In this document: positions 37,300-50,967 of the stretch, piece by piece
Layout of the letters: each line of letters begins with the position of its first letter
Position numbering within the stretch: position 1 is the first letter of the stretch
Source: Cryptomeria japonica
Taxonomy: Eukaryota > Streptophyta > Pinopsida > Cupressales > Cupressaceae
NCBI RefSeq assembly: GCF_030272615.1
Contig: NC_081411.1
Location: 214,814,654-214,878,653, forward strand
Direction: 5' to 3'
DNA: 64,000 nt
Program-made: the position numbers and the translations under genes
Notes under the pieces: model-generated
What the model was told of the DNA's origin: nothing
Databases searched by the model: none
Seen by the model: only the letters and a program-made list of their open reading frames with translations

Positions 37300-37640
37300 T
37301 AGAGCGGTTGAAAGTTTCTAAAGCCTTTGTAGAAAATTCATTTTGTTAGTATCTGCAATCACTGTCTCCTCTGGGATTACATTTCATTTAGAAAATCTGT
37401 CAAACAGTTCACATGCCTTGTCTATGCTTCCCAATTTTATACATCCTGCGATGATGACATTCTGTCAAACAGTTCGCCTGCCTTCTATGCTTACATATCT
37501 ACCGAGGTAGTTGCAGCAACATCATCTCAGCGCTGATGATGTGAGGTGACGATGTATGAATAATTTACCCTGCGAAAGATGTCCATGTCCTGTTCTACTT
37601 CAGATGCCTTCCACATCTTGTTTAATGTTTGCATCGTACG
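37300..37640 (-). pseudogene. PPR gene fragment, inverted relative to the one at 31.7 kb
   Basis: The minus strand reads NVIIAGCIKLGSIDKACELF then DRFSK, a stop, and NVIPEETVIA, a clear PPR repeat pair. It then has GATACTAACAAAATGAATTT and an AKALETF-like end near 37320. More damaged PPR sequence reaches about 37640 (DMDIFRRVNYSYIVTSHHQR). Stops and shifts make it non-functional. Its last 60 bp are almost the same as the plus-strand fragment at 31763-31820. Confidence 0.75.
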
Positions 37641-39904
37641 TCCTGGCGGGAAAGGTTCAACTTTGAAAGACTTCCAATCCATATCCAGATACATTTAAAA
37701 ATCGTTTGGAACATTCAAAGCACCCACAATTATTTGTTTTCTATTTTGTTTAATGCGTTTCAGATATAGCCTATTTAATTTCTTCATGATATCTTGAAAG
37801 ACTAAATATGATTACTCTTCAAACAAAAATATTATTTTATTTTTAATTAAATTTCTATATATGTATTTAGCCCCTTCTCAAAAAAAAATTGATATATCAG
37901 TTTGTTTTTTTTGTTGTTGTTGTTTGTGATGTATGGAAGATATGTCTACATAAAATTAATTCCCATCAACAAATAGAAATGTTTTATCAAACAATTTCTC
38001 TTTATTAATGGACTTTTTGTTTTGGTGATTGAAAAATGGAGTTCGTCTAAAATTTCATTAGTATAAATTTTATTCTTAAGTATTTCCACCATTGTTTATG
38101 CATGAAGGTCAACAAATTGTAAAATTAACATTTGTTAATATTTAATAGTCATTCAACAAGCAATAAAAAGTTATGTACATAATATAATAAATAAATTTGA
38201 TTAAAATTTAAATTTCATAATATAATACCAACATTTTATAAAAAATATTATTTAAATGTATATATACAAAATGTTGTATTAAATAAGATAACATCTTAAA
38301 AAGTAAATGCTATGTTTTTATTTCTTTTATACTAAAATTTTAAAACTTGGTCTCACACACACATATAAATATATAGCATTAGTGTGTGTGTGTCCTAAAA
38401 ATTTACCATTGATTGTTACAACATCCATAAACTATGTTTTTAGCTTTATTTTATCTTTATTTGGTGATACAATGAGATGGAGGAAATTTGATTTTCTTAG
38501 TCCCTCCTACTAATATGTCACTTTTAAAGATATTATATCTAAATTTTCTAGAAATAATTATAAGTCATCCTTTTGTTAGCTATATTGTAAAAAAATATAT
38601 AAACTACTCCTTTGAAATACAAAATATTCAAATTTATTTTTAATAAGATAAGATCTATCTCATATGCATGTTCCATCCATTGAATAGTAAGTTTCTTGAC
38701 AAAGCTATAATAAAAATAACGCCAAAAAAAGTTTTGTCCATCCATTTTGTTGATGATTTGAATCTCTAGTAAAATTATTTTCATGATTTTTGTTTTTACA
38801 TGTTCTAAGAGTTGTAACATATTTAGCCTTTGTTATTGACAATGACATAATGAGGTGCTTCTTGTTAGAAATCTAAAATAGATGAATAACCAAGATCCTT
38901 TAATGAGAGAAATAAGTTATAAAATTAGAAATAAAATAACTTAACTATAGACCTATGATTTTAATGTGAGACTGTCAAGCTGAAAATATTGCATTAAGAA
39001 CTCAAAAACAAACTATAGAAGAATGATTGCATTTATGTCAAAGTATGCACAACAATACAAAAATATATAAATACAAGCTAGGTAGTGAATATATATAGAA
39101 CTATAGAGAAGATGGATGTGGAAAATATAACCAATAGGATCTGACCATCAAGTGATCTAAAAATAGTAAATTCTCATTTCTTTTAGTATAGTGACCCTTC
39201 AACATCTTATCTACTAGTTACTAACTGATTAAATTCACTTTATTAGCCAGGTTAAAAATGCTTAATAAAACTAGATGAAAAACTTAAGGCTAAGGAAAAG
39301 TAAATATGCCACTAGAAAAATAAAATCCTAAACTAACACCTCCTTCAGAATAAATTGAGTGAAATGGATGATGAACCTTAGCAAATAAGGCTTGATGAGA
39401 TACCCATGTAGATAGAAATCCTTCCAAAGAAGTATCTCACCCTACAAGAGGAAGTGTGTCCCCCTAATAATAGAGGGAGAAGAAGTGAAAGGTTAAAACA
39501 TTTAGGAGGGTCAAATATTCATCTATTTAAACTATTTTCTTTTTTTTTCTCCAATTCAAATGTCCTTGCATACTTGAATGGACTTCAAACAACAACCCCA
39601 TCTCTCATTAAAAATATGACCCCTCTCTAATTTATAGGTTCTAGAGAAAAGTATAAGACCCCTATGTATGTCTTGACTTCAATTTTATAATCTCATATGT
39701 ATTGAGTTGTATTGTTGATTAAGTCAATTGAGATTATTTTGTTTTTTCTTTGGAGGTGTGTTCCTGGTATTTTTCTCAAGTGTTATATTAATATACATAA
39801 TTGTAAAACTTAAAAATAGGCTTCAAAGGGAAGAGGGTTAGTAAGGTGTCTACTACAAAAAAAAATTTATATCTTCTTATGTTTGGTTATGATGCAGATC
39901 TCAG
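37641..39904. other. No gene recognised
   Basis: AT-rich with no supported exon. The segment at about 39330-39530 is purine-rich and less AT-biased and could be a retroelement leader or 3' region. Confidence 0.5.
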
Positions 39905-41115
39905 GGTTGCCTTCTCAAAGATATCTACACATCTAACATTCACATCTACACATCTAACATTCACATGTACTTGTGTGTTATTTGTGTGTTGTGATAAATT
40001 TGAATAATGAGACATATGTTAGTAATAGTGTTGACAATAGAAAACTTGGAGGTGTCTAAGTTAGATAATTGAGTGTCAATAAATTGCAGTTTGTTGTAAT
40101 GCTTAGTTTCTTGTTATAGGAGTTTATTGTGCTTCTATATAATTATATAAAAAAATCATATTCAATGAATAATATATAATTCCCTTTCTATGTATCTTTT
40201 CTTTGTACTATTATTTTTTTCCATGGATTTTCATGGCGTTAGAGTTAGATTGAACATGACTTTATTATGAGAGTGCCTGGCAAGGAAATGTGAGCATTTA
40301 AAAATTTGATTCTACTATGACATGAGTAGTTTAGGAAAGATAAATTTTATTGTAGACAATAGCATAGATGTGATTGATTAGTTGAAGATTGTGAAACTAT
40401 CAAGAGAAGATAGATCTACTTAACAAAAGTCTATCAAGTGTCATTGAATGAAAATACATCAAAGCTCTCTTATACAACTTGAAAGCCCTTATTTGAAGCA
40501 TGCCACTTATAGTGTAATGGCTATAGGAGAGGGGTGATCTACCTAGAAAACAATTTGAAAGTGTCTTATTGCTGCACTATTTTTGCCACCATCAATTTTG
40601 TTGTTAATGTTGGCTAGTCGGACTTGCAAAGTATGAAAAATAAATAGAAGTCATCATAATTAATACTATTTATTGGAATAATCAAAGCAAATTAATTTTT
40701 TTTTAAAGGAAATCAACATGCCTCCATTTATAGTTAGGAGGACAAGATGTGCTTTAGGTTTCAAAGGAGCAGCGATGCATTCATTTGATAGTTTAGTGAA
40801 CATTTGGTTATAGGGAGGGTGTTGGGGATAACTACATATCAAATATCCACAAATGTGTGTGTTGTCATAGATTTGAAAAAATTAAACGTGTTAGCAATAG
40901 TGTTGACAATAAGAATTCTAAAAGTATACACTTTAGATAATCAAATGTCAATAAATCATCATTTGCTATCATATTTAATTTCTTGATTATAAGAATTGAA
41001 TGTCCGTTATTGTAATATATATTATAACCATCTTCTTTAATTAATATAAAATTTAGTGTATATATTTCCTTTATTCTAGAACTGTCCCAAAAGAGAACCA
41101 ACCAAGACAGACTTA
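39905..41115 (+). mobile_element. Short copia-type element (LTR pair with about 0.58-kb interior)
   Basis: Two homologous segments lie at about 39905-40230 and 40820-41115. Shared words in order are TGTGTGTTGT(G/C)ATA, GTTAG(T/C)AATAGTGTTGACAATA, TAGATAAT, GTCAATAAAT, a TTTCTTG block and TATATA-rich ends. A primer-site-like ATGGCGTTAGAGTTAG (about 40233-40248) follows the first. A polypurine tract ATAGGGAGGG (40810-40819) precedes TGTTGGGG of the second. The interior has no intact frame. Confidence 0.72.
39923..39964. repeat. Exact 21-bp tandem duplication
   Basis: ATCTACACATCTAACATTCA plus C occurs twice in a row (39923-39943 and 39944-39964), inside the presumed 5' LTR and absent from the 3' LTR. 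Confidence 0.9.
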
Positions 41116-41225
41116 AATCAAAATTCAATCCCAAATCTTAAAATAATCAAGGAGGACAGTAGAAACCCAACCATAACACTATCTTGCACACAGTTTTCAA
41201 TCAAACGTATAAACTTTTAAGTTTT

Positions 41226-41238
41226 GATCTGATACCAA
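41226..41238 (-). other. Primer-site-like sequence on the minus strand
   Basis: The reverse complement reads TTGGTATCAGATC, one base off the tRNA-Met primer site. The minus-strand sequence before it (41239-41296) runs from TGTTGGGAAAATAGG to CCAACTTGA. This suggests the LTR end of another, inverted copia element, but no matching second LTR is seen. Confidence 0.4.
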
Positions 41239-41299
41239 TCAAGTTGGCATGAGAAAGCATTTTATTATGTTTTTAGCTCTCCTATTTTCCCAACACAGA

Positions 41300-44231
41300 C
41301 TTCCCATTGTTTACGTAACAGTGATGTTTTCTTTTAGTTGTAGATCAACATGCTTTTGTAGCTCTTTCCTTTTTATCTTTTTGTAGCTATTTCCTCTTTC
41401 AACTCACCTAGCTGCCTATCTATCTTTCCCAAGCTTGAAAATCTCCTTAAAATACATTTACTTTTAACATTCTATTTTATTCGTTATATATCCATTAACT
41501 GAAGACACTCTTATGATCTTATCAATAATCGTCCTTACTGTTGGTGTTGTTTGTAGGTGCCTCGTGGAATCAGCATAACTGCAAGAGAATGATTTGAAGA
41601 CAAAGTGAAGACATTTTAGTATTTATTTATTTATTCTTTATGAGAATCGCCTGTGAATGGAGGATGCTTCAATAATTGTTGCTGATGTCTGTATGTACAT
41701 TTGGATTCATGGTGAAAAAAATAGAATTGACTATGCAGTAAACTAAAACATCAATTGTATAAGGAATGTGTTCAGTTGAGATATGTGTTCCTTATACAAC
41801 TGATGGCTGCGTAACCAATTCTGAAAATATTCATGTAATAACTCGATGGACATTGTCATGATTTGACTATTCTGTGATATGTTTGTTTTCATTCATCTAT
41901 CGGAATTTTTTTCAATTTTGCATGACAAACAGAAGTTCTCATACTTATTAGCATGAGCGCAAATGTGGATGTTGCTTGCAGGTTGAATCAATGATGTTTC
42001 TGTGATTTTATTTTCATATTTTTCTTTCCTTTTGCATCACCATAAGAATTTATATTTGTAAAGTGCCGCTGCTAGTGCTGTGTGGATTTCACACCGAAAA
42101 TCAAATTACTCAAATAACAACTCTCCAAAAGATTTAACCAAAGAAGATAAAATGAAGACAAGATCACAAAATTTCGTGTGTATGAGTAGAACTGTAAAGT
42201 ATCGTAGGAATGTTCTTACTATTGGTGGTAATCAGAAGAGACTTCAATTTTTGCCTGCAGTATCAGATAGTCTAATATATCTAAATTGTTTTGATTGTGG
42301 TATCCGAACTTTGGAAGTTTATAATTGTGAATGCAGTTTTTATTTCAAAGTCATCGGTTGATTTCCAGTGACCTTTCCATGAACTTACTGGAAAGTTTCT
42401 CCCAGGCCTAGTTTTTAGATTTTATTTCAAGATTGCCACTACCTTCAGATGACTTTCCATTATAGGAATTTTAAAGCGCATTAAAAAATTGACCACCTAT
42501 TTTATTATAATAATTTGTCAACAAATTAATGAATTTCTAATGGTTTGAAGTATTCTTTCTTTACAAAGAGATGTCTTGTAACTGTGATTGATTCTAAATG
42601 TATTTTTAATTATATTTGTAAAAATTCTATCGATATAAATATCTAGTAAAATCTGCTAAAAGTTGTACATTTATAAAAGGAAATGATGTAAGAAGGTCTT
42701 TAACGAGCACTAAGATGGTTCTCAAAATTAATTAATTAAAGAAACACTACCATGGCCAAAAATTCAGAAAAGAGAATTGTGAAGCAAGAAGTTGAAGTCT
42801 TTCTTTGGTTGGTATGGTACTTTAACTTTTCTGTTCCAACGTAAAAATCTTTCTAGATTAAAACGCTTTCTTGCATACTTGTGGGCAAAGGAAAAATTTG
42901 TCTTTTACCAAGGCCTTTGTTTTTATACAGTTTAAATATAAAAGACAAGATTAAGGGCAAGTCTTCATGCAGTTGTTGCTCTATCTTTTGTGCAAAAATT
43001 TGTGGAGCTGGTGACCTCATGAGTAAAAAACTTGCTGCTTGTTTCAAACCAATCCTCTTAAATGAAACTTCTAAATAATTTTTTTAATAATATTTCTTAC
43101 AAATAAAATTTAGAAACAAAATTTAAGGCTGCTTCACAAAAGTAGGAAAAGATTCCAAATTTTCCTTTCCTAGTAATTAAACAATTGTATGGGAACACTT
43201 TCACTGCTTAAAAATAAGTAGAAACTAGATTTAAGCAATTGCATGGGGACATGGGATATTAGATTAGTTTATTGGATGCATGTGGATCTATCCACTTTAG
43301 TCTGAGATTTTCTTTAAGGTAATGATGTAGGGACATAAGCTGCATTTAGGACTTTCCATCATATAGGTTAATAGATTCCAACAATCTAAATTTTACCAGT
43401 TCATCTCAATGATAATTGAGATTAAATTCAGAATAGTGAATATAATATTGTAGGATTTTTATGCCTGCACTATTTTTGAGACAATATATTGAAATTATAA
43501 TTTTTTAAGATAGCGAATTTTATTTTTTTATTAGACATTACTAATTTTATTTCTAGTTACACGCATAGAATCATTATCCACAAAGATAAGTTGATTGTAC
43601 ACACAAAAAAAATTTCAACGCCTTTGATTGTTAATGGTGCAATCTTGTGTTGTTCCTTTACCGCATACAAGAAAATGTTAAAAGCACTTGTCCTGTGAGT
43701 GCGGAAGACGCGTGGTCGTAAAGACGTTCAGTAGTGAGAAGTCGTTGGGCATAGAACTAACCCAAACTGCCAATATTTTCTCAACAGATGTTATGTTGTC
43801 TTTCTTTTTTGTCTCTCACTTTGTAGAGTTGGGTAAGTTGCATGAGTTTCTCGTTTCTCATCTGCCTACTGTGGCAGAGACACGTGGCGCAGAAATAATT
43901 TGCTCTCAAATATGTTAGAACCGGAAATTTACAGCTTTGAATTCTAATTTTAGAAGTATATTTCTCACAGTTATCTAATACGATAAATTCATTTGATTTT
44001 AGAAATATATTGCTCACAATTATCCAATACGAAAAATTAAATTAAATTGTTTATAAATTTAATTAAACTTTGATTGTTACACGCAAAATAGATGTTGGTC
44101 TTTCTTACATTCTTCTATAACTTCGAGAAGACTGAATTGTAGAAGAATAAATTTATTGAAATTTAAATTGAAATGAAAACGTAACCTAAATTTCTTAAAA
44201 GATGCGAGTAACGTTTTCTGTGTCTGGCTCT
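41300..44231. other. No gene recognised
   Basis: Low-GC sequence. The longest plus-strand frame (42080-42361) has no recognisable domain or clear splice context. A short kinase-like phrase (CGRRVVVKTFSSEKSLG) near 43700-43750 is too short to call. Confidence 0.5.
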
Positions 44232-44363
44232 TCAATATTCACAACTCTCCTCGTTCAGCATATCTGTGTGAAAACTCTCACCTCTCACGTAACTCGAATC
44301 CACAGACTCACCACTCAGCATAGTTGAGTGACTCATGCTTAAATCTGAAAAGGGTGCATCTTC

Positions 44364-47329
<2,966 letters not shown>

Positions 47330-47364
47330 TTTGATAGCGCTATTAACGAGCGCTCTCAATCAGG

Positions 47365-47700
47365 CTGAAAACGTAAGAAGGGAGCAAAATAATAAATCAA
47401 AAATATAGTACACCTTATTAAATTGTTATGATAAAACAAAATAGCTTCTTACAGAAAAGATTTCTCGATGCAAAATTTGCCCGGCCGTTATAGTGATGCT
47501 ATGAAGCGAAATTTTGAGTCACAAGGAATTGCAACCTCTTAAAAAGCCTGATCTTGCATTGACAGCCGGCAGTTCTTCGTAAAACCATCTTCTTCGTAGA
47601 ATCATAGAATACGCGTAGGATAGCGACTTCTGAATCTTCGCAGGGCTTTTCATAAGAAAGGGCAGAACAATTCCACACGGAATAGTGATGGCAATTGATG
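47365..47700 (-). promoter_or_regulatory. 5' leader of gene A with leader intron
   Basis: The leader block (about 47690-47453, minus) ends at a GT donor (47452-47451). A short intron runs to an AG acceptor at 47366-47365, and translation starts 35 bp further at 47329. The block shares TTCGTAAAACCATCTTCTTC (plus-strand reading) and the following ATAGAATACGCGTAGGATAG with the copies at 47.95 and 54.3 kb. Its frames are not conserved as protein, so it is probably untranslated. Confidence 0.65.
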
Positions 47701-47884
47701 TATGTTACTGGGCTTATCGTCTTAGTTGAATTCTTCACTTAATTTATAATAATTAGGAACGTTCACAGCAATATTATTTATTAGATTTATTATCTAAGAT
47801 GCTTTTCTTAATTTTGAAGAAACAAATATAAATATTGTATTGATATTAACAAGAGGAATAACTAATTAAAAAATAAATAAGAGT

Positions 47885-48100
47885 TCAAATAAAATTTGCG
47901 CATACCGTTTACAGCGATCCTTGAAATTTCCTGAACAGGATTTCCACCCTCTCTCGCATTGATAACCTGCTGTTCTTCATAAAACCATCTTCTTCGTAGC
48001 ATCATAGAATACGCGTAGGATAGCGACTTCTGCATCTTCCCAGGGCTTTCCATAAGAAAGGGCACAACAATTCCACATAAAATAAGCGTTGTTTTTTCGT
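47885..48100 (-). pseudogene. Orphan second copy of the kinase leader block
   Basis: A copy of the same leader lies about 250 bp upstream of the gene A leader. Over about 120 bp (47965-48085) the two are almost the same. It ends GATCGCTGTAAACGG then TATGCGC (minus strand, near 47905), like the leader at 29.28 kb. It may be an alternative first exon for gene A or the stump of a lost gene copy. Confidence 0.65.
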
Positions 48101-48282
48101 CTCCAATAAACTGCTCGTGCTCCGAAATTTCAATCTCTTCGCAAAAGAGAGTTTGTTGAGTTTAAAGAGGATATTGAATAAATTCCCCACGTTTAGGCTG
48201 CTGCATTGACTATCTAACACTCACTCTCAAATCTGGAGGTGTCCTCATCGAAGCGAGACTAATCCCCTAGTGTGTATGACTC

Positions 48283-48342
48283 GCTCGCAAGGTAGAAACA
48301 CACACAAGTTAACACCCGCTCACAAGGTAGAAACACACACAC
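48283..48342. repeat. 25-bp direct repeat
   Basis: CGCTC(G/A)CAAGGTAGAAACAC plus ACACA occurs at 48283-48307 and 48318-48342. The surrounding 48.23-48.62 kb segment is GC-richer than its flanks and looks like a transposon remnant of unknown type. Confidence 0.7.
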
Positions 48343-48619
48343 GGACTCAAGACTATGGGGAGCATACCCACGCCTTAAGTTGCGATCCACAACTGGACGA
48401 GCTAGGGCCAAAGCCCATATTTCAAATTTTTAAATTATTATATTGTAATTAATATTAATTTTTTTTTAATTTTTTTTAATTTTTATTTTTTTTGAGTATC
48501 CACATTTTGTGAGTAGTCTCCCTTCTTAAAGTCGTGACCAATCCCCTTCTTAAGTTGGGGAGAGAGTCAAATCCAAGATCCATGGGCGCAAACTCAAAGT
48601 TCAAGCCAACTCATCTATT

Positions 48620-50960
48620 CATGCGAGCTTATTTAATATTATTTTTATTCTTATTTTTGAGAAAAAATAGACTTTATCTAAAGACACTCTTAATCATCAT
48701 AATTAATAATATTAGATTGAAATAATTACAAAGTTAATTGATTGCATGATGGAGATAGACAAGTTGATTGATTCTAGAGAGAGTGACAATTGAGAGGTGG
48801 AAGTGAAGATATAATTAGTCTTAAACAATTAAAAATTAGTTGATTTGAGTGCATGGAGAGAAAATAATTAAAATATAGTAAAGTGTTTTTATTTGTTTTA
48901 TACATTTAAGTGTCACAAAGTCATAAAATTAAATGTTTCTAGTTGCTATGGACTAACGTTTTTGCATTCATATGTAAGTATAATGTCTTTGGCATAGTTA
49001 ACATTCTTATATATTAAAAAACATTATGTAAAATGTGTCAAGCGATTTTAATTTTTTAAAAAGTGAAATTTTTATTTCAATCCTAACAAATGTATTGTTT
49101 CAACCTTAACAAATAAATTTAAAATGAAAATTTTAACAAATTAGAAAGAAGTATAAATACCAATTATTCACTTTTAATGTCTTAAAATATTTTTTAAGAC
49201 GATAGTAAAATAAATTATGAACGATTAAATATTTTATAACAATGAAATAATAATTTAATTAACTATTCCATAATTTTGTGATTACCTTTAGTCAACTTGT
49301 TGAATACTACAGCAAAAAGAAACATATTTTCCCAAAACTTGTGACATGCAATCAACATAGATAATGAAATTGCTCATGAACACACTATATCACACATTTT
49401 TCAACCCCCCTAAGAAGAGCTAAGGATTGAGTTGTTCTTTGGTGGCATCAACCATCCCACTTTGGCCTATCCTAAGCCTTATGGTTATGGGGTCTTACTT
49501 TGGTGATTTGTCTTATTTGTGCCCTCTTATTGATGGTAGCGAAGCCTAGTTCTTCTAAACCGAGAGGTTAGACTTTTTTAAACATTGGGAGAATGATGTA
49601 ACCACCCTATTTTGTTTATTTTATGAAATTTTATTTTCTAATAGTCATGTAGTGACCTTGTTGTAGGTTTATTTTGGGTTAATTATATTTGTCGAATGAA
49701 GTGATACGTGTAAAAAGATATACTATAAGAGATAAAAAATTTAATGGTTATGTGGAATTTTTTTTAGACTATTTAAAAAGATAACTGTATTGGGTGCTCA
49801 ATATTTTGATATCTATTTTGATAATGAATAAAAGAAATCCTATCAAATTTTCTTAATAACTTAAGGATGATTTTTCTCCATTATTTTATTTCTACATTTA
49901 TTGGAACTGGTTACAATCTTGAACATGAATTGTAGAAACAAGATATTTTGTTAGAGTTTGTTTGCAAGATTAGAGTATAGTTTTCGGAGTTAAAATTGGT
50001 GGAGAGGATATGCATTTAGAGTTAACCAAATGCGAACCAGCAAAGGTTAAGCAAGGGTTGCATACAATATCTTACAACTCTACTTAGTGTTTGACATCAT
50101 TTTTCTAATTTAAGATATCTTATTTTTAATAGAAGATTACAAATTAATGTGTAATATTTTAAGCATAGTTATCAGGAGACCCCTCTCCTACCTCTAAAGA
50201 TGCGTCTCCATAAACTTCTTGACACATAGGGTGCTTTTGGCTGCCATCTTCAAAGTCTAGCAACAAAAAATTGACATCTCTTGTTAGAAAACTTAGGGCA
50301 AAATGCAGTAAAAAGACAAAAAAAAAGAGTAAGGCAACTAAATAAGATAAGCTTGCATCATACAAAGTCGTAGAGAAACGACAAATAGGAAAACTATTTT
50401 GCACGAAGACGAAAACCTATTCAAAGTTATAGTGGTCAGATCTACTGACAATGTAGACTTTTTTAGAGTACTAATTTCTTGTTATTGTAATAGTCTAAAG
50501 AGAAATTGCCTTTACAATTTAGCTGACAATATTGAGTGTGTTCAACACCTATATTACCTTACTTTCACTAAACAATTTAGACTGGCTATCAGCAGTATAA
50601 ACAATTTTAATTTCAATTTTAGAGTTTATGTTAAACTTTACCACCATTCTTGTTTTCAAATTTCTCTGTCAAGATACTTTTTGGAAATTATTAAATTATT
50701 TACATAAAAAATTGATGTCTCTAAATACCCAATCTCCTATTTTTGAAAATTAATCATACCAATACTGATACGAGTCTCCAAAGTAGTCGAGTACCCGTAA
50801 ATAATCATCTTATTTTAAATTTAAAAAATATTATCAGAAAGTACATCTTAATAGGAAAGGTCTGTCTCTATTACGTCAAGGGCTGGATTACAGAGAAACA
50901 AATTTGTGAAAATTCCATAATCGGAAAGAGTGAAATTTAAAGATGTAGGGGATCCGTGTC
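48620..50960. other. No gene recognised; one LTR-like start
   Basis: AT-rich. At about 49430-49595 there is a less AT-rich piece followed by GGGAGAATGA and TGTAACCACCCTAT (from about 49598), which resembles a polypurine tract and a gypsy LTR start. No partner LTR or pol sequence is seen. Confidence 0.45.
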
Positions 50961-50967
50961 TGACTTT

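Noticed and set aside
42080-42361. 93-codon frame as a gene
   Set aside because: No recognisable domain, no splice partner and no context; treated as chance.
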